The notes below the pieces were generated by a model. That model saw only the letters and a list, made by a program, of their open reading frames with translations, was not told where the DNA came from and did not search any database. A program made the translations under genes and the position numbers. Below, piece after piece: positions 18,401 through 26,077 of a stretch of DNA of 64,000 nucleotides. Position 1 is the stretch's first letter, and every line of letters starts with the position of its first letter. This DNA comes from G963691885 sp963691885 (GTDB lineage Bacteria > Pseudomonadota > Alphaproteobacteria > UBA8366 > Aestuariispiraceae), in contig OY829843.1 of NCBI GenBank assembly GCA_963691885.1, forward strand, positions 4,774,001 to 4,838,000, given 5' to 3'.

Positions 18401-18603
18401 ATATTCTGTGTGGAAATTTTGGCTGTACTGACAAGAGCGTCCAGGGCCTCGGCCCGTTCATGGCGTTCAATGAGGACGTACAATGCGACAACAATAGTAA
18501 TCGCAAAAACCCCGAAAAGGGTCAGGATACCGCCCGCTACAAGCAGATCAAACGGCGTCGACCCCCGAAAGCCGGGTCCGATGGATGTCTCGACTTGTGC
18601 CAC
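15415..18603 (-). CDS. Hybrid sensor histidine kinase with periplasmic heme-type CxxCH
   Basis: This is a 1062-residue inner-membrane phosphorelay protein. In order it has transmembrane helix 1 (about 20-45), a periplasmic Tll0287-like/DUF3365 sensor domain with CIACH at 183-187, and helix 2 (about 225-250). Two PAS/PAC domains follow (about 285-540). The kinase part has HisKA with His560 in SHEIRTPLNG and HATPase with DTGSG and GTGLGLAI. A receiver with Asp856 in LMDINMP and an HPt domain with His1004 in HTIKG complete it. The CxxCH motif is the standard covalent c-heme site, so redox, oxygen or NO sensing is plausible. The start codon is GTG. A class III cyclase gene lies 102 bp upstream on the same strand and may be co-expressed. 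No separate output regulator is adjacent. Confidence 0.92.
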   Translation of the reverse strand: MAQVETSIGPGFRGSTPFDLLVAGGILTLFGVFAITIVVALYVLIERHERAEALDALVSTAKISTQNISSFRAFYSGEILSNIDKTKVPVTHEFRDVEGALPLPATMSIELGAYLEQQDAHMGYRMYSSQPFPWRETRVLDAFEGEALSAIEADPGRPIYEIEDMDGVDVFRYVSAVRMEESCIACHNSHPESPATNWSIGDVRGVQEILIPLTQNDTPLHFGATFRDIIVFVVLSFTLAGVFILVLARRNRAAFGELKTLASIERQRAVTLEEAQGRIQESLGRLNAVMDNVADAIVTIDEAGLIESANPATEQIFGYSKDALIGKNIALLMPEDVQGQHVSFIANYLETGSSGIIGVGRELEGRRIDGSHFPLELSIGEVPLGDRILFTGVMRDITHRKKVEQELRESERKSRTLSLVADRTDNAVIITDANGSIEWINEGFERISGYSLAEVTGRKPGDFLQGPMTDPSVVSDIRKRLQSGESFHAELINYTKEGKSYWVQIDAQPIVGPDGKIEHYIAIERDVTVAKQREEELEDARHKAEEGNEAKSRFLAMMSHEIRTPLNGVLGALGLLEEGELPERDLELVRVGKKAGENLMVIINDVLDVSKMDTDLFALEDSVLEPRLLVEDVNDILRVKAEEKGIALETVIDPALPEFLMGDDARIRQILINLVGNAIKFTNEGYVRISVRVSRQDALGLQLRVDVEDTGSGISDANRRHLFDEFWRSADTKTRVIEGTGLGLAICQKLVQLMGGAIQVESQLDLGSTFSFTIPMVLPTDEEIQVYHGSAVDLLPARVDDVRFENRILVAEDSSANQMIIRMMLERLGAHVDLVGDGREAVEAVQSLPYDLVLMDINMPTMDGVAATRAIRNLPDVSPDLPIISMTAYAMQGDREALLNEGLSDYIAKPIKRSELTAVLSRWLLKEDLISATPFVEQVEPEPKGQDDIPLFDPSALDDLLGWAGPDGGRHVVNVFAQEFEERFEAMGSMIAEGDVDSANREAHTIKGAAAGVGAIRLSSRFKLLEHEKRIHVFQDEMKEIKTLFLKSMTACRRHLDTVLPV

Positions 18604-18705
18604 GCGTAAGCCCCTCCAGCATCATCTTCCGCGCGCGAAAACCGCGCCCGTGTCAACAGGGAGAACGCAGGAAACATGCCGGGTTCGAACGCCGGATTGC
18701 GTGGA

Positions 18706-19920
18706 TCAATCGGAGAGCTGGAGGGCGAAGAGACGGCGCGGCCCGATTCCCCTCAGATCGTGTAGACCAAGATCATTGTGCGGCAGGCTCTTTCCCTCCA
18801 GAAACGCTGCCGAAACCAGCACCTTTTCTTCCAGCACCTTGCACATTGATTCAATTCGGGCCGCTTCATTCGCGTTTGGTCCAATGACCGAAAACTCAAC
18901 CCGTGTTGGTACACCGATATTGCCAAACATGATTTCACCGGCATGAATGCCGATGCCAAACTCAAACGGATGCTTACCGGCACTTTTCCGTTCCGCATTG
19001 ATCTCCGCCGCTCGGCGCACTGCAAGTTCAGCAGCCAGTGCCGCACGCTGCCGGGCGTCCAGTCTGTTTGATTTGTCGGTGTCAATTGGAAAGACCGCAA
19101 GGGCAGCGTCACCAACAAAGCGCAGGATTTCACCACCATTTTCCATAACGGCCCCGGCCAGCGCGCGGAAATAGTCATTCAACAGATCAATGAACGCCTC
19201 AGAACCCAGTTCAATCGACAAGGGGGTCGATTTTCGCAAGTCACAAAACCAGATCACGGCGTCGATATACTGACCTGAGCCGAGGGCAATCTGCCCTGAT
19301 CGAACATTGGACCCGGCGTTTTCACCGAAATACGCATCCAACACGTTGGAAAAAAGCCGCTCCCGATTGGCGAGTTTCGCTATCAGGGAGAAGCGTGGCA
19401 TGAGGCGATGGATAATGGCCAGTTCTTCTTCCGAGAACCCTTCGGGCGAAGCGGAGCAGAACGAGGCAACGAGTCCATCCATCCGTTCGAATGCTGTCTC
19501 CGGGTCAGAAAACGCGAAGATCAAACCGAGATAATCAGTTAACCCTTCCTCTAGCAATTCGGCGATAACCGGATACCTCGATGAAGAATCTCGCACTTCG
19601 CCGGGCCCAAGGCGAATGCTTGTTTCCCGACGGATCACCAGTTCATGCAGCGGGCTGCTTTGCCAGCCGTTCCGGTCTCGGGAACCGTGTTCATGGGCAT
19701 CAAAAACCACACCTGTCGCCGGGCGCCATGTCAGAGAAATGCCTTCTGCGAGGGGGTGCAGGGTAGACATAGACATATGGACGCGGAACACCGAAAGACC
19801 AAGATCTGAGAGACCATTGCAAAAAAACTCGAAGATCTTCGTATAGTCAGTGGCGACCAGCGCCTCGTTTATGATCTCATCAGAAAAGACCTGAAGAGCA
19901 CTTGTTCGATCATCTGTCAC
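18706..19920 (-). CDS. Class III adenylate/guanylate cyclase
   Basis: This 404-residue soluble protein has an N-terminal region (about 1-185) of sensor-like composition and a C-terminal class III nucleotidyl cyclase domain. The domain has FCDLRKST (first metal Asp), GGEILRFVGDAALAVF (second metal Asp) and GIGIHAGEIMFGNIG. It ends with GPNANEAARIE, where the Asn-x-x-x-Arg transition-state pair is visible. Purine specificity residues are not decidable by eye, although cAMP is most common. It begins with GTG at 19920 and precedes the heme-type histidine kinase gene, which suggests joint signalling; that link is positional only. Confidence 0.85.
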   Translation of the reverse strand: MTDDRTSALQVFSDEIINEALVATDYTKIFEFFCNGLSDLGLSVFRVHMSMSTLHPLAEGISLTWRPATGVVFDAHEHGSRDRNGWQSSPLHELVIRRETSIRLGPGEVRDSSSRYPVIAELLEEGLTDYLGLIFAFSDPETAFERMDGLVASFCSASPEGFSEEELAIIHRLMPRFSLIAKLANRERLFSNVLDAYFGENAGSNVRSGQIALGSGQYIDAVIWFCDLRKSTPLSIELGSEAFIDLLNDYFRALAGAVMENGGEILRFVGDAALAVFPIDTDKSNRLDARQRAALAAELAVRRAAEINAERKSAGKHPFEFGIGIHAGEIMFGNIGVPTRVEFSVIGPNANEAARIESMCKVLEEKVLVSAAFLEGKSLPHNDLGLHDLRGIGPRRLFALQLSD

Positions 19921-20055
19921 ACGATCCTGCCATGAAAATTAACCCACACTTTCATCTTGAGCAGATTGGTATCACACGCAATCAATACTACCCTGATTAA
20001 CTGCATCTATGAAAATGGGTGCAGTAATGCAACCAGACTTCACACGGGATAGCTT

Positions 20056-20451
20056 ATGGACATAAGCATTTTGAATTCAGAACCAAACCCGATCCCCCTG
20101 CACGCCTACGCCGCAGGCCTGGCTGTTCTGCTGGGTGCGCTGCAAATCATTTTGCCCAAGGGCACCACACTTCACCGGACGCTCGGTTATGGTTGGGTAG
20201 GCCTGATGCTGATCGTTAGTATCAGTAGCTTCTGGATCCACAGTCTAAAGCTTTTCGGATTGTTCAGTCCGATCCACATTCTGTCCGTGATAACCATCTG
20301 GACGATCTACAGTGGTGTAAAAGCGGCGCGGCGCGGCAAAATCAATCAGCACAAAATCATGATGATCCTGCTCTATGTTCTCGCCTTGCTGGTTACGGGC
20401 GCATTCACGCTCTTGCCGGGCCGCACAATGAACGCGGTCTTCTTTGGCTGA
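20056..20451 (+). CDS. DUF2306-type membrane protein
   Basis: This 131-residue integral membrane protein has four hydrophobic helices. The motif LHRTLGYGWVGLM with a following histidine-containing helix (SPIHILSV) and GKINQHKIMM matches the DUF2306 family, whose histidines suggest heme or quinone contact; no function is established. It converges with the LysR gene at 20463-21329, leaving 11 bp between the two stops. I see no other partner. Confidence 0.75.
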   Translation: MDISILNSEPNPIPLHAYAAGLAVLLGALQIILPKGTTLHRTLGYGWVGLMLIVSISSFWIHSLKLFGLFSPIHILSVITIWTIYSGVKAARRGKINQHKIMMILLYVLALLVTGAFTLLPGRTMNAVFFG

Positions 20452-20462
20452 ATTCTATGAAA

Positions 20463-21329
20463 CTACGAAGCTTTGAAACGGTGCCTTAGCTTTTCATATA
20501 GATAGTCAACGCAGACCCGAACCCGACGGGCTCTGAGTACATCAGTATGGGTCAACAACCAGATGTCGATATTCATGGGTAATACGTTTCGTGCCAACAG
20601 GTTCAGTTGGCTGGATTTGTCACCCAGATATCCTGGCAGAAAAGTACAGCCCACTTTTGCTTCGGCGAGCTGCATCGCGCCTACGAAGCTGTCAGCGCGC
20701 GCGACTGTCCGAAAGTCTTTTATGAACTCGTATATCGCTTCGCCGGCCTGGGAACCGGCAATCGGATGACTAAACCCGATCCATGGCAGATCCGAAACGG
20801 ACTCGCCGTCGTTTAGATCGCAATGATTATAGATGCACAACTCTAAAGCGCCGACCCGCCGACCAATCAATTCCTGGGGCGGTCCGTTGGACGGACGGAT
20901 TGCAATATCAGCATCCCGATTAAACAGATCTAATCGTTGATTGGTCATTGAAAGGTCGAGGGTGATGTCCGGAAACAGCCCGTGAAACGACTCCAGCTCG
21001 TCCGCCAGGATCGGAAACAGGGAATCGGTGGTGGTCACACGAACAACGCCAGTCGGACTATCATCGCCAAACACGGCGCTGCGTTCCAGTTCATCCATGG
21101 TTGTGTCGATGAACTCTGCAGCTTCCAGAAATTTTTGTCCCTTATCCGTCAGCCGATACCCCTCGCGTCGATGTTCAAATATTGGTTCCGGCCAATTGGA
21201 TTCAAAGCGGGAGACGTGGCGGATCACCGTTGCATGGCTAACCCCCAGTTTTCGGGCGGCTGCGGCGGCAGACCCATTTCTGGCAACAGCGAGCACAAAT
21301 TCCAGATCACTCCAACGCCACTTGTTCAT
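20463..21329 (-). CDS. LysR-family regulator
   Basis: This 288-residue LysR-type regulator has an HTH at residues 3-62 (SAAAARKLGVSHATVIRHVSR) and an effector domain in which DITLDLSMTNQRLDLFNRDADI matches the subgroup that includes GcvA- and AaeR-like proteins. It is divergent from the cytochrome c' gene with 94 bp between starts, so it may control the cytochrome c'/b561 operon. The effector is unknown. Confidence 0.88.
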   Translation of the reverse strand: MNKWRWSDLEFVLAVARNGSAAAAARKLGVSHATVIRHVSRFESNWPEPIFEHRREGYRLTDKGQKFLEAAEFIDTTMDELERSAVFGDDSPTGVVRVTTTDSLFPILADELESFHGLFPDITLDLSMTNQRLDLFNRDADIAIRPSNGPPQELIGRRVGALELCIYNHCDLNDGESVSDLPWIGFSHPIAGSQAGEAIYEFIKDFRTVARADSFVGAMQLAEAKVGCTFLPGYLGDKSSQLNLLARNVLPMNIDIWLLTHTDVLRARRVRVCVDYLYEKLRHRFKAS

Positions 21330-21423
21330 TTTTGAACAACCTAACTGCGATTTTGGTCAATTGATCCCATAATAATGAAATGCCAACCTGAATGCACGGT
21401 TGTATTCATAGAGGAAAATCAAA

Positions 21424-21894
21424 ATGCTAAAATTGGTTTCAGCGGCTATTGCCGCAACATTCCTGTTGGGCGCGGCTGTCCCCGCACAAGCTGACAGTGC
21501 CCTTGAGAGCAAGATCAAAGCCCGTCAAGGATATTATCAAATTGTCTTCAACAATGCCGGACCATTATTCGCAATGGCCAAGGGCGATGTGGACTATGAC
21601 AAGGACGTGGCGACTACAGCGGCCAACAACCTTAAAACACTTACGATGCTGGATATGGGCTCAGCCTGGGCACCTGGCACCTCGAAAGAGGAGATGCCCG
21701 GGAAAACACGCGCCCTCAAGGTGATTTGGGAGACCTATCCCGCCATTACAGAGAAAGTTAAAGGGTTTGAGAACGCCGTGAACGCCATGGCAGCGAATGC
21801 CGGAAACGGTCTGGACGCGCTACGCGCAAACATTGGGGCACTCGGTGCCTCCTGCAAAGCCTGCCACGATGACTTCCGTGCCGACGCCTTCTGA
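21424..21894 (+). CDS. Cytochrome c' (class II cytochrome c)
   Basis: This 156-residue periplasmic cytochrome has a Sec signal peptide (about residues 1-23, ending AQA). The C-terminal heme site CKACH followed by DDFR is the class II hallmark, and the helical body carries the usual TMLDMGSAW segment. Cytochromes c' bind NO and can carry electrons. Its last 26 bp overlap the start of a cytochrome b561 gene, giving a c'/b561 pair seen in many proteobacteria where b561 is a membrane redox partner. RBS AGGAAA precedes the start. Confidence 0.9.
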   Translation: MLKLVSAAIAATFLLGAAVPAQADSALESKIKARQGYYQIVFNNAGPLFAMAKGDVDYDKDVATTAANNLKTLTMLDMGSAWAPGTSKEEMPGKTRALKVIWETYPAITEKVKGFENAVNAMAANAGNGLDALRANIGALGASCKACHDDFRADAF

Positions 21895-22504
21895 TTTATC
21901 AGAACGAAATCATCAGTACAGGGAGGCGCGCGTCTGGGACCTGCCAACGCGCGCTTTCCATTGGCTGCTGGTGGTCTCTGTCGTCGCAGGATGGCTGCTT
22001 GGCGAGAATTTGAGCTTCAGCAACATCCAATGGCATTTTTATTTTGGGTATATGACGGGCGGGCTCCTGCTTTTCCGGCTGATATGGGGGGTCTTTGGTC
22101 CCAAGCCCGTGACGTTCAGGGCTTTGATTTTCTCGCCGACAGAGATTTTCAGTTATCTACGCCGGATCGGTAAAAGAAAACCAAGCGGAATTGCCGGACA
22201 TAACCCTCTCGGCGCTCTGTCTGTGATCGCGTTGCTCGGAACCTTGATGGTTCAAGTTATGACCGGATTATTCGCCGCTTCCGACGACCTTTTTTCAAGC
22301 GGACCGCTCTCCGGTCTGATTGATAGTTCTTTGGTGGGAATCGTAAATTCCATACACGAAATCAACAGCAAGATTCTGTTGGCTCTTGTCATCACACATA
22401 TCGCCGCGATCGTTTTCTACTGGCTCTGGAAACACGAGAACCTTGTTCGGCCAATGATCACCGGACGAAAACTTGTGAAACCGGTCGAGAGGGAAACGAA
22501 CTGA
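21869..22504 (+). CDS. Cytochrome b561-family membrane protein
   Basis: This 211-residue inner-membrane cytochrome b has four helices with heme-ligand histidines in the usual places: RAFHWLL in helix 1, NIQWHFYFGY in helix 2, INSIHEINSK-like before helix 4, and ITHIAAIVFYWL in helix 4. It moves electrons between the quinone pool and the cytochrome c' encoded just upstream (inference from pairing). The ATG at 21869 overlaps the upstream gene by 26 bases in another frame, and the stop shares bases with the next start (TGATG). Confidence 0.88.
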   Translation: MTSVPTPSDLSERNHQYREARVWDLPTRAFHWLLVVSVVAGWLLGENLSFSNIQWHFYFGYMTGGLLLFRLIWGVFGPKPVTFRALIFSPTEIFSYLRRIGKRKPSGIAGHNPLGALSVIALLGTLMVQVMTGLFAASDDLFSSGPLSGLIDSSLVGIVNSIHEINSKILLALVITHIAAIVFYWLWKHENLVRPMITGRKLVKPVERETN

Positions 22505-23085
22505 TGCGCCGACACCGGATAAGAAGGGCACGTATCGAGAAACGCTTGAGAATTTTGGGGCTCTGCCTCGTTCTCGGTTGCTTTATTGCTACCGCTGCTC
22601 ATATAGCGCCCGGTGTTGCAGCGGAACAGCAAACTTTACCGGAAAGAGCTGGCCCGAGGCCCGAAACCACACAGGGTGTGCCCCACATTCAGCTGGGTGC
22701 CAAGGCGGATCCGGCGCTTGCTGCCAGACTGCTGGATCGCATGTCAGAGACACCGGGTGTCGAGATCGGGCAGACGGTCATTTCACTACCCGGTGCGAAA
22801 GGGTTCTGGGTTGAAAAAGGGGTTAAGATCACACGCCCGCAGAACATCGTTGGCGGTCGGGAATTCGCCCATATGCATCCGGATGGAAGCCTGCACGCAA
22901 CGCTTTCACCAGCGATGGCGCAAAGGGCTGTTGCCGCCGGTTGGGCCATACATCACCCCTGGGCCAACCAACGCCCTGGATGGGAGGGGTTTGTCCTGAT
23001 CTACACACCCCGCACTGAGCCTGAACTGGACGTAGTAACAAATCTGGTGCTAAGCGGTTTTGCCTACTTAACAGGTCCGCATTAA
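22504..23085 (+). CDS. DUF5519 (luciferase-like) domain protein with signal anchor
   Basis: This 193-residue exported protein has a basic N-terminus and a hydrophobic segment (about 16-40), then a domain of about 130 residues. The segments GGREFAHMHPDGSLHATL, GWAIHHPWA and PGWEGFVLIYTPR match the DUF5519 family, annotated as luciferase domain because of similarity to a segment of some luminescent systems. No light emission is implied. Conserved His residues could bind metal. It starts one base before the b561 stop ends, so it is the third gene of the c'/b561 operon. Its 3' end overlaps the convergent HxlR gene by four bases. Confidence 0.75.
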   Translation: MRRHRIRRARIEKRLRILGLCLVLGCFIATAAHIAPGVAAEQQTLPERAGPRPETTQGVPHIQLGAKADPALAARLLDRMSETPGVEIGQTVISLPGAKGFWVEKGVKITRPQNIVGGREFAHMHPDGSLHATLSPAMAQRAVAAGWAIHHPWANQRPGWEGFVLIYTPRTEPELDVVTNLVLSGFAYLTGPH

Positions 23086-23450
23086 GTCTTGGGCTCCTTA
23101 TCCCTCAGGTCACGTATCTCCAGAATCCGGTCATAGTGTCCGACGACCCATTCCTCCAATGACCGTGCAACGACGCTCAGGCTTTTGCCCAATTCTGTAA
23201 GCGAATACTCCACCCGTGGCGGCACTTCGGGATGGCTGACCCGGTCCACAAGTCCGTTTCTCTCAAGATCCCGCAGCGTTTGGGTAAGCATTTTCTGAGA
23301 AATTCCACCAATGGATCTTTTGAGAACGCCTGTTCGCACCGGCCCTTTTTGAAGACAGCAAAGGATCAAAATAGCCCATTTCCCGCCGATCAAGTCGAGT
23401 AACTCCCGCGACGGACAGTCTAGATTGTAGGGGTTTGCCTCAATAAACAT
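23082..23450 (-). CDS. HxlR-family transcriptional regulator
   Basis: This 122-residue winged-helix regulator carries the full HxlR pattern: CPSRELLDLIGGKWAILIL, then LKRSIGGISQKMLTQTLRDLERNGLV and the wing HPEVPPRVEYSLT. HxlR proteins often sense electrophiles through the N-terminal Cys (here Cys12 of NLDCPS). It is divergent from the YdhR-like gene with 82 bp between, which makes that gene the likely target. The ATG at 23450 is chosen over a TTG six bases earlier. Confidence 0.9.
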   Translation of the reverse strand: MFIEANPYNLDCPSRELLDLIGGKWAILILCCLQKGPVRTGVLKRSIGGISQKMLTQTLRDLERNGLVDRVSHPEVPPRVEYSLTELGKSLSVVARSLEEWVVGHYDRILEIRDLRDKEPKT

Positions 23451-23532
23451 TCTCAATTATTACCAAAAGGTACGTACTTGTCTAAAGGTTTCTTTCGATC
23501 AGATAATTCGGAATAGCTGAAAGGAGAAAACA

Positions 23533-23859
23533 ATGACGACGCAAACAAAGACATTCCTCTATGCGGAATTCCAGGTTTCCATTCCATTCGACGACTTCGC
23601 CTGGATGGAGGCCAACTCGGCCATGCAGCAGATACCAGGTCTTGTTAACAAGACATGGCTTAGCGGGATAAGCACGAATTCCATCGGCGGGTTTTACCAG
23701 TTCGACACCGAAGAAAATGCCCGTTCATATGCGGAAGGGCTGCTGGCAGACTTTGCCAAATCGGCATCGGCAAGTCTGACAGTCAGGCTTTTCGACGGGT
23801 CGGTCGTGCTTGAAGCGAGCCGGGGAATGAACTCCCCATATTATGGTGCAAACGCATAG
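23533..23859 (+). CDS. YdhR-like putative monooxygenase
   Basis: This 108-residue protein has a ferredoxin-like antiparallel beta-barrel pattern typical of small cofactor-free monooxygenases. The segments FQVSIPFDDF, PGLVNKTWL, IGGFYQFDTEENARSYAEG and the C-terminal VRLFDGSVVLEASR match the YdhR family. Activity and substrate are unknown; related proteins act on aromatic or quinone-like compounds. It is preceded by a good AAAGGAG site and sits opposite an HxlR gene that probably controls it. A hairpin follows 22 bp after the stop. Confidence 0.8.
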   Translation: MTTQTKTFLYAEFQVSIPFDDFAWMEANSAMQQIPGLVNKTWLSGISTNSIGGFYQFDTEENARSYAEGLLADFAKSASASLTVRLFDGSVVLEASRGMNSPYYGANA

Positions 23860-23881
23860 AGAAGCGGACGCATAGGGTCAT

Positions 23882-23913
23882 TTGTCGGCGGTTGCCCTTA
23901 TAACCGCCGACAA
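23882..23913. terminator. Perfect 12-bp hairpin after the YdhR-like gene
   Basis: TTGTCGGCGGTT (23882-23893) and AACCGCCGACAA (23902-23913) are exactly complementary around an 8-base loop. The stem is GC-rich and lies 22 bp beyond the stop of the YdhR-like gene. No T-run follows on either strand, so it may be a T-less terminator or an mRNA-stabilising element rather than a textbook intrinsic terminator. Confidence 0.5.
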
Positions 23914-24078
23914 CCCGGCGGCATGCCCGTAACATGCCGCGGACGGCGCAACGCACCGATTGTTGATCCAATCGTGATTGGCTGCGAACCTTAGAAAGAG
24001 CTTATTTTTGGGTCATGATAATTAGAGGCAGGTTTGTCTGGTGTATGCCTCAACGACGACCAATAGGAAGCTCCTACC

Positions 24079-25464
24079 ATGACACGCGCATATCACGCTG
24101 CACCCCGTCTCTTCGTTCTTTTTCTGATCCCAATGCTTGCCTTGTTTTCGACTGGCCCCGGTTGGGCTGAGGGCGGGTCGAAACTGCCCGACTATGTGAT
24201 TGAAGAATTTGGAACCCCCCCAACGATCCCCGAAGGGGCGCTGCCCGATGCCCTGAAAGCTGCAGTGGATGTGGCTTTCGTCGACGCTATGGAGCAGTCC
24301 AATTGGGGCGACGACCAGACAGCCGCACTTGAGGTTATCGCGCAGTCCGGGGACCCACGCTTGGTCTGGATCGTCAGTGACCTGATGCGGTTTGCTTCAA
24401 GCCCCAGACTAAACATGCTTCTATCAGAGGCGGCGTCGACTCTCCTCGGCATTGAACCCTCCCCTGACAATCACTGGGGAGTCGTGACGGACCATCTCAT
24501 CGCCTGGGAAATTCCGGCGCCGCCCGACTATCTTCGGGTCAAACGAACCATCTTCACCAGCATTGTGCCCGGCTGGGAACGCATCTTAGTTGAGGGTGAC
24601 ATCGACTGGCGGATGGTTTCCTGGGGCGGTGTCTTAATCGATGATCGTGATTTTGATACGACCCACCTGCCCTGCAACTGCATACCGGCTGCAGACAATC
24701 CGGAAGTCAGCACCGCGGCTGAGGCGACATGGCTGAAAGATGATGATGTTGTCTTTGGGATCGGCATTAACGGCGAATACCGGGCCTATCCACGCCGCAT
24801 CATGGAAGTGCGGGAAATGGTGAATGATACACTGGGCGGTCGCGATCTTGGGATTCCCTATTGCACACTATGCGGTGCGGCACAGGCCTATTTCACCGAT
24901 GATGTTCCAGATGGGGTTGAACGCCCGGTGCTGCGGACGTCCGGCCTTCTGATCCGCTCCAACAAGGTAATGTATGACGTCAACACCTATTCCGTCTTCG
25001 ACACATTCCTCGGCCACGCAGTAACCGGACCGCTCGCTGAGAAAGGCGTGCGCCTGAATCAGGCCAGCGTGGTCACCACCGACTGGGGCACCTGGAAGGC
25101 AGCCCATCCCGAAACAACAGTTCTGATAGAGCCACTCGCTTTGGGTCGGGACTTTGATTTCCGTAACGGCCGGGACGCGGATGGGCCGATCTTTCCCGTC
25201 GGCGATGTTGACCCGCGTCTCTCGGTTCACGAGGACATAATCGGCATTGTCACCGCGTCAGGGCAACCCGTGGCCTTCCAGCGAAGCAAGGCCTTCGTCG
25301 CCCTGAAAAACGGGGAAGAGATTGCTTTCGAAAATGTACGCCTGCAACTCGATGCGGGCGGTATCAAAGCCGTCGGCGCGGATGGTGAAGATCTCGGCAG
25401 CCATCAGGCCTTCTGGTTTGCCTGGTCCCAGTTCCACCCAACAACAGCGCTTTGGCCAGAGTGA
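24079..25464 (+). CDS. DUF3179-domain exported protein
   Basis: This 461-residue protein has a Sec signal peptide (about residues 1-30, cleavage near GWAEG). The body matches DUF3179: the key stretch is GRDLGIPYCTLCGAAQAYF with its Cys-x-x-Cys, followed by SGLLIRSNKVMYD and TDWGTWKAAHPETTVL. The family is common in marine bacteria but has no agreed biochemical role. The Cys pair and tight C-T-L-C-G context suggest metal binding or redox. It is a single gene after a 219-bp gap that contains a hairpin. The next gene starts 154 bp later. Confidence 0.85.
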   Translation: MTRAYHAAPRLFVLFLIPMLALFSTGPGWAEGGSKLPDYVIEEFGTPPTIPEGALPDALKAAVDVAFVDAMEQSNWGDDQTAALEVIAQSGDPRLVWIVSDLMRFASSPRLNMLLSEAASTLLGIEPSPDNHWGVVTDHLIAWEIPAPPDYLRVKRTIFTSIVPGWERILVEGDIDWRMVSWGGVLIDDRDFDTTHLPCNCIPAADNPEVSTAAEATWLKDDDVVFGIGINGEYRAYPRRIMEVREMVNDTLGGRDLGIPYCTLCGAAQAYFTDDVPDGVERPVLRTSGLLIRSNKVMYDVNTYSVFDTFLGHAVTGPLAEKGVRLNQASVVTTDWGTWKAAHPETTVLIEPLALGRDFDFRNGRDADGPIFPVGDVDPRLSVHEDIIGIVTASGQPVAFQRSKAFVALKNGEEIAFENVRLQLDAGGIKAVGADGEDLGSHQAFWFAWSQFHPTTALWPE

Positions 25465-25618
25465 GGCGCGAGGGAGGCTGAGCTCTCCGGATTGCCTTTC
25501 TAACAAAAAATCCGAAACCCAACTTTGGCGCGATCGTTCTATAAATGGAGGGTCGTCTGCATCATCTTCTGCCGCGTGACTTACACGACACGTGCACCGA
25601 AAGAGCAGGAGTTTCAGG

Positions 25619-26077
25619 ATGCGGATCAAGGTAAACGGCGAAACCGTTCCAGTACCATTGGAACGTTCAACAGCGACATTGCTGTTCTATCTGCGAGAGG
25701 AGCTTGGCCTGACCGGCGCCAAATACGGCTGTGGCGTCGGGCAATGCGGTGCCTGCACCGTGTTGGTTGAAGGGGAGCCTGTCCGAAGCTGCATCACCCA
25801 GATCGGTGATCTGGATCAGCAAAGCGTTGACACAATCGAAGGCCTGGACGGCGATGAAAATGCCGCAAAGGTCCGGGCTGCCTGGATAGAAACGGCGGTT
25901 GCCCAATGCGGCTATTGTCAGGCGGGCCAGATCATCAGCGCTGTCTCACTGATCAGTAAAAATCCACAACCCACCGATGATGACATCAACGCTGCAATGG
26001 ACGGCAATCTGTGCCGCTGCGGGACCTATAACCGGATCCGCAAAGCAATCAAACGCGCATCGGGACAAGAAAAATGA
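25619..26077 (+). CDS. [2Fe-2S] subunit of an isoquinoline-oxidoreductase-like molybdoenzyme
   Basis: This 152-residue iron-sulfur subunit has a plant-type [2Fe-2S] site (YGCGVGQCGACTVLVEG) and a second helical [2Fe-2S] site (CGYCQAGQ ... LCRCGTYNRI). This matches IorA-type small subunits of the xanthine oxidase family. The ATG at 25619 (MRIKVNGE) starts the fold; an ATG at 25592 adds nine residues. It overlaps the large subunit by four bases, so the two are translationally coupled. There is no signal peptide of its own, consistent with export on the back of the large subunit. Confidence 0.92.
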   Translation: MRIKVNGETVPVPLERSTATLLFYLREELGLTGAKYGCGVGQCGACTVLVEGEPVRSCITQIGDLDQQSVDTIEGLDGDENAAKVRAAWIETAVAQCGYCQAGQIISAVSLISKNPQPTDDDINAAMDGNLCRCGTYNRIRKAIKRASGQEK

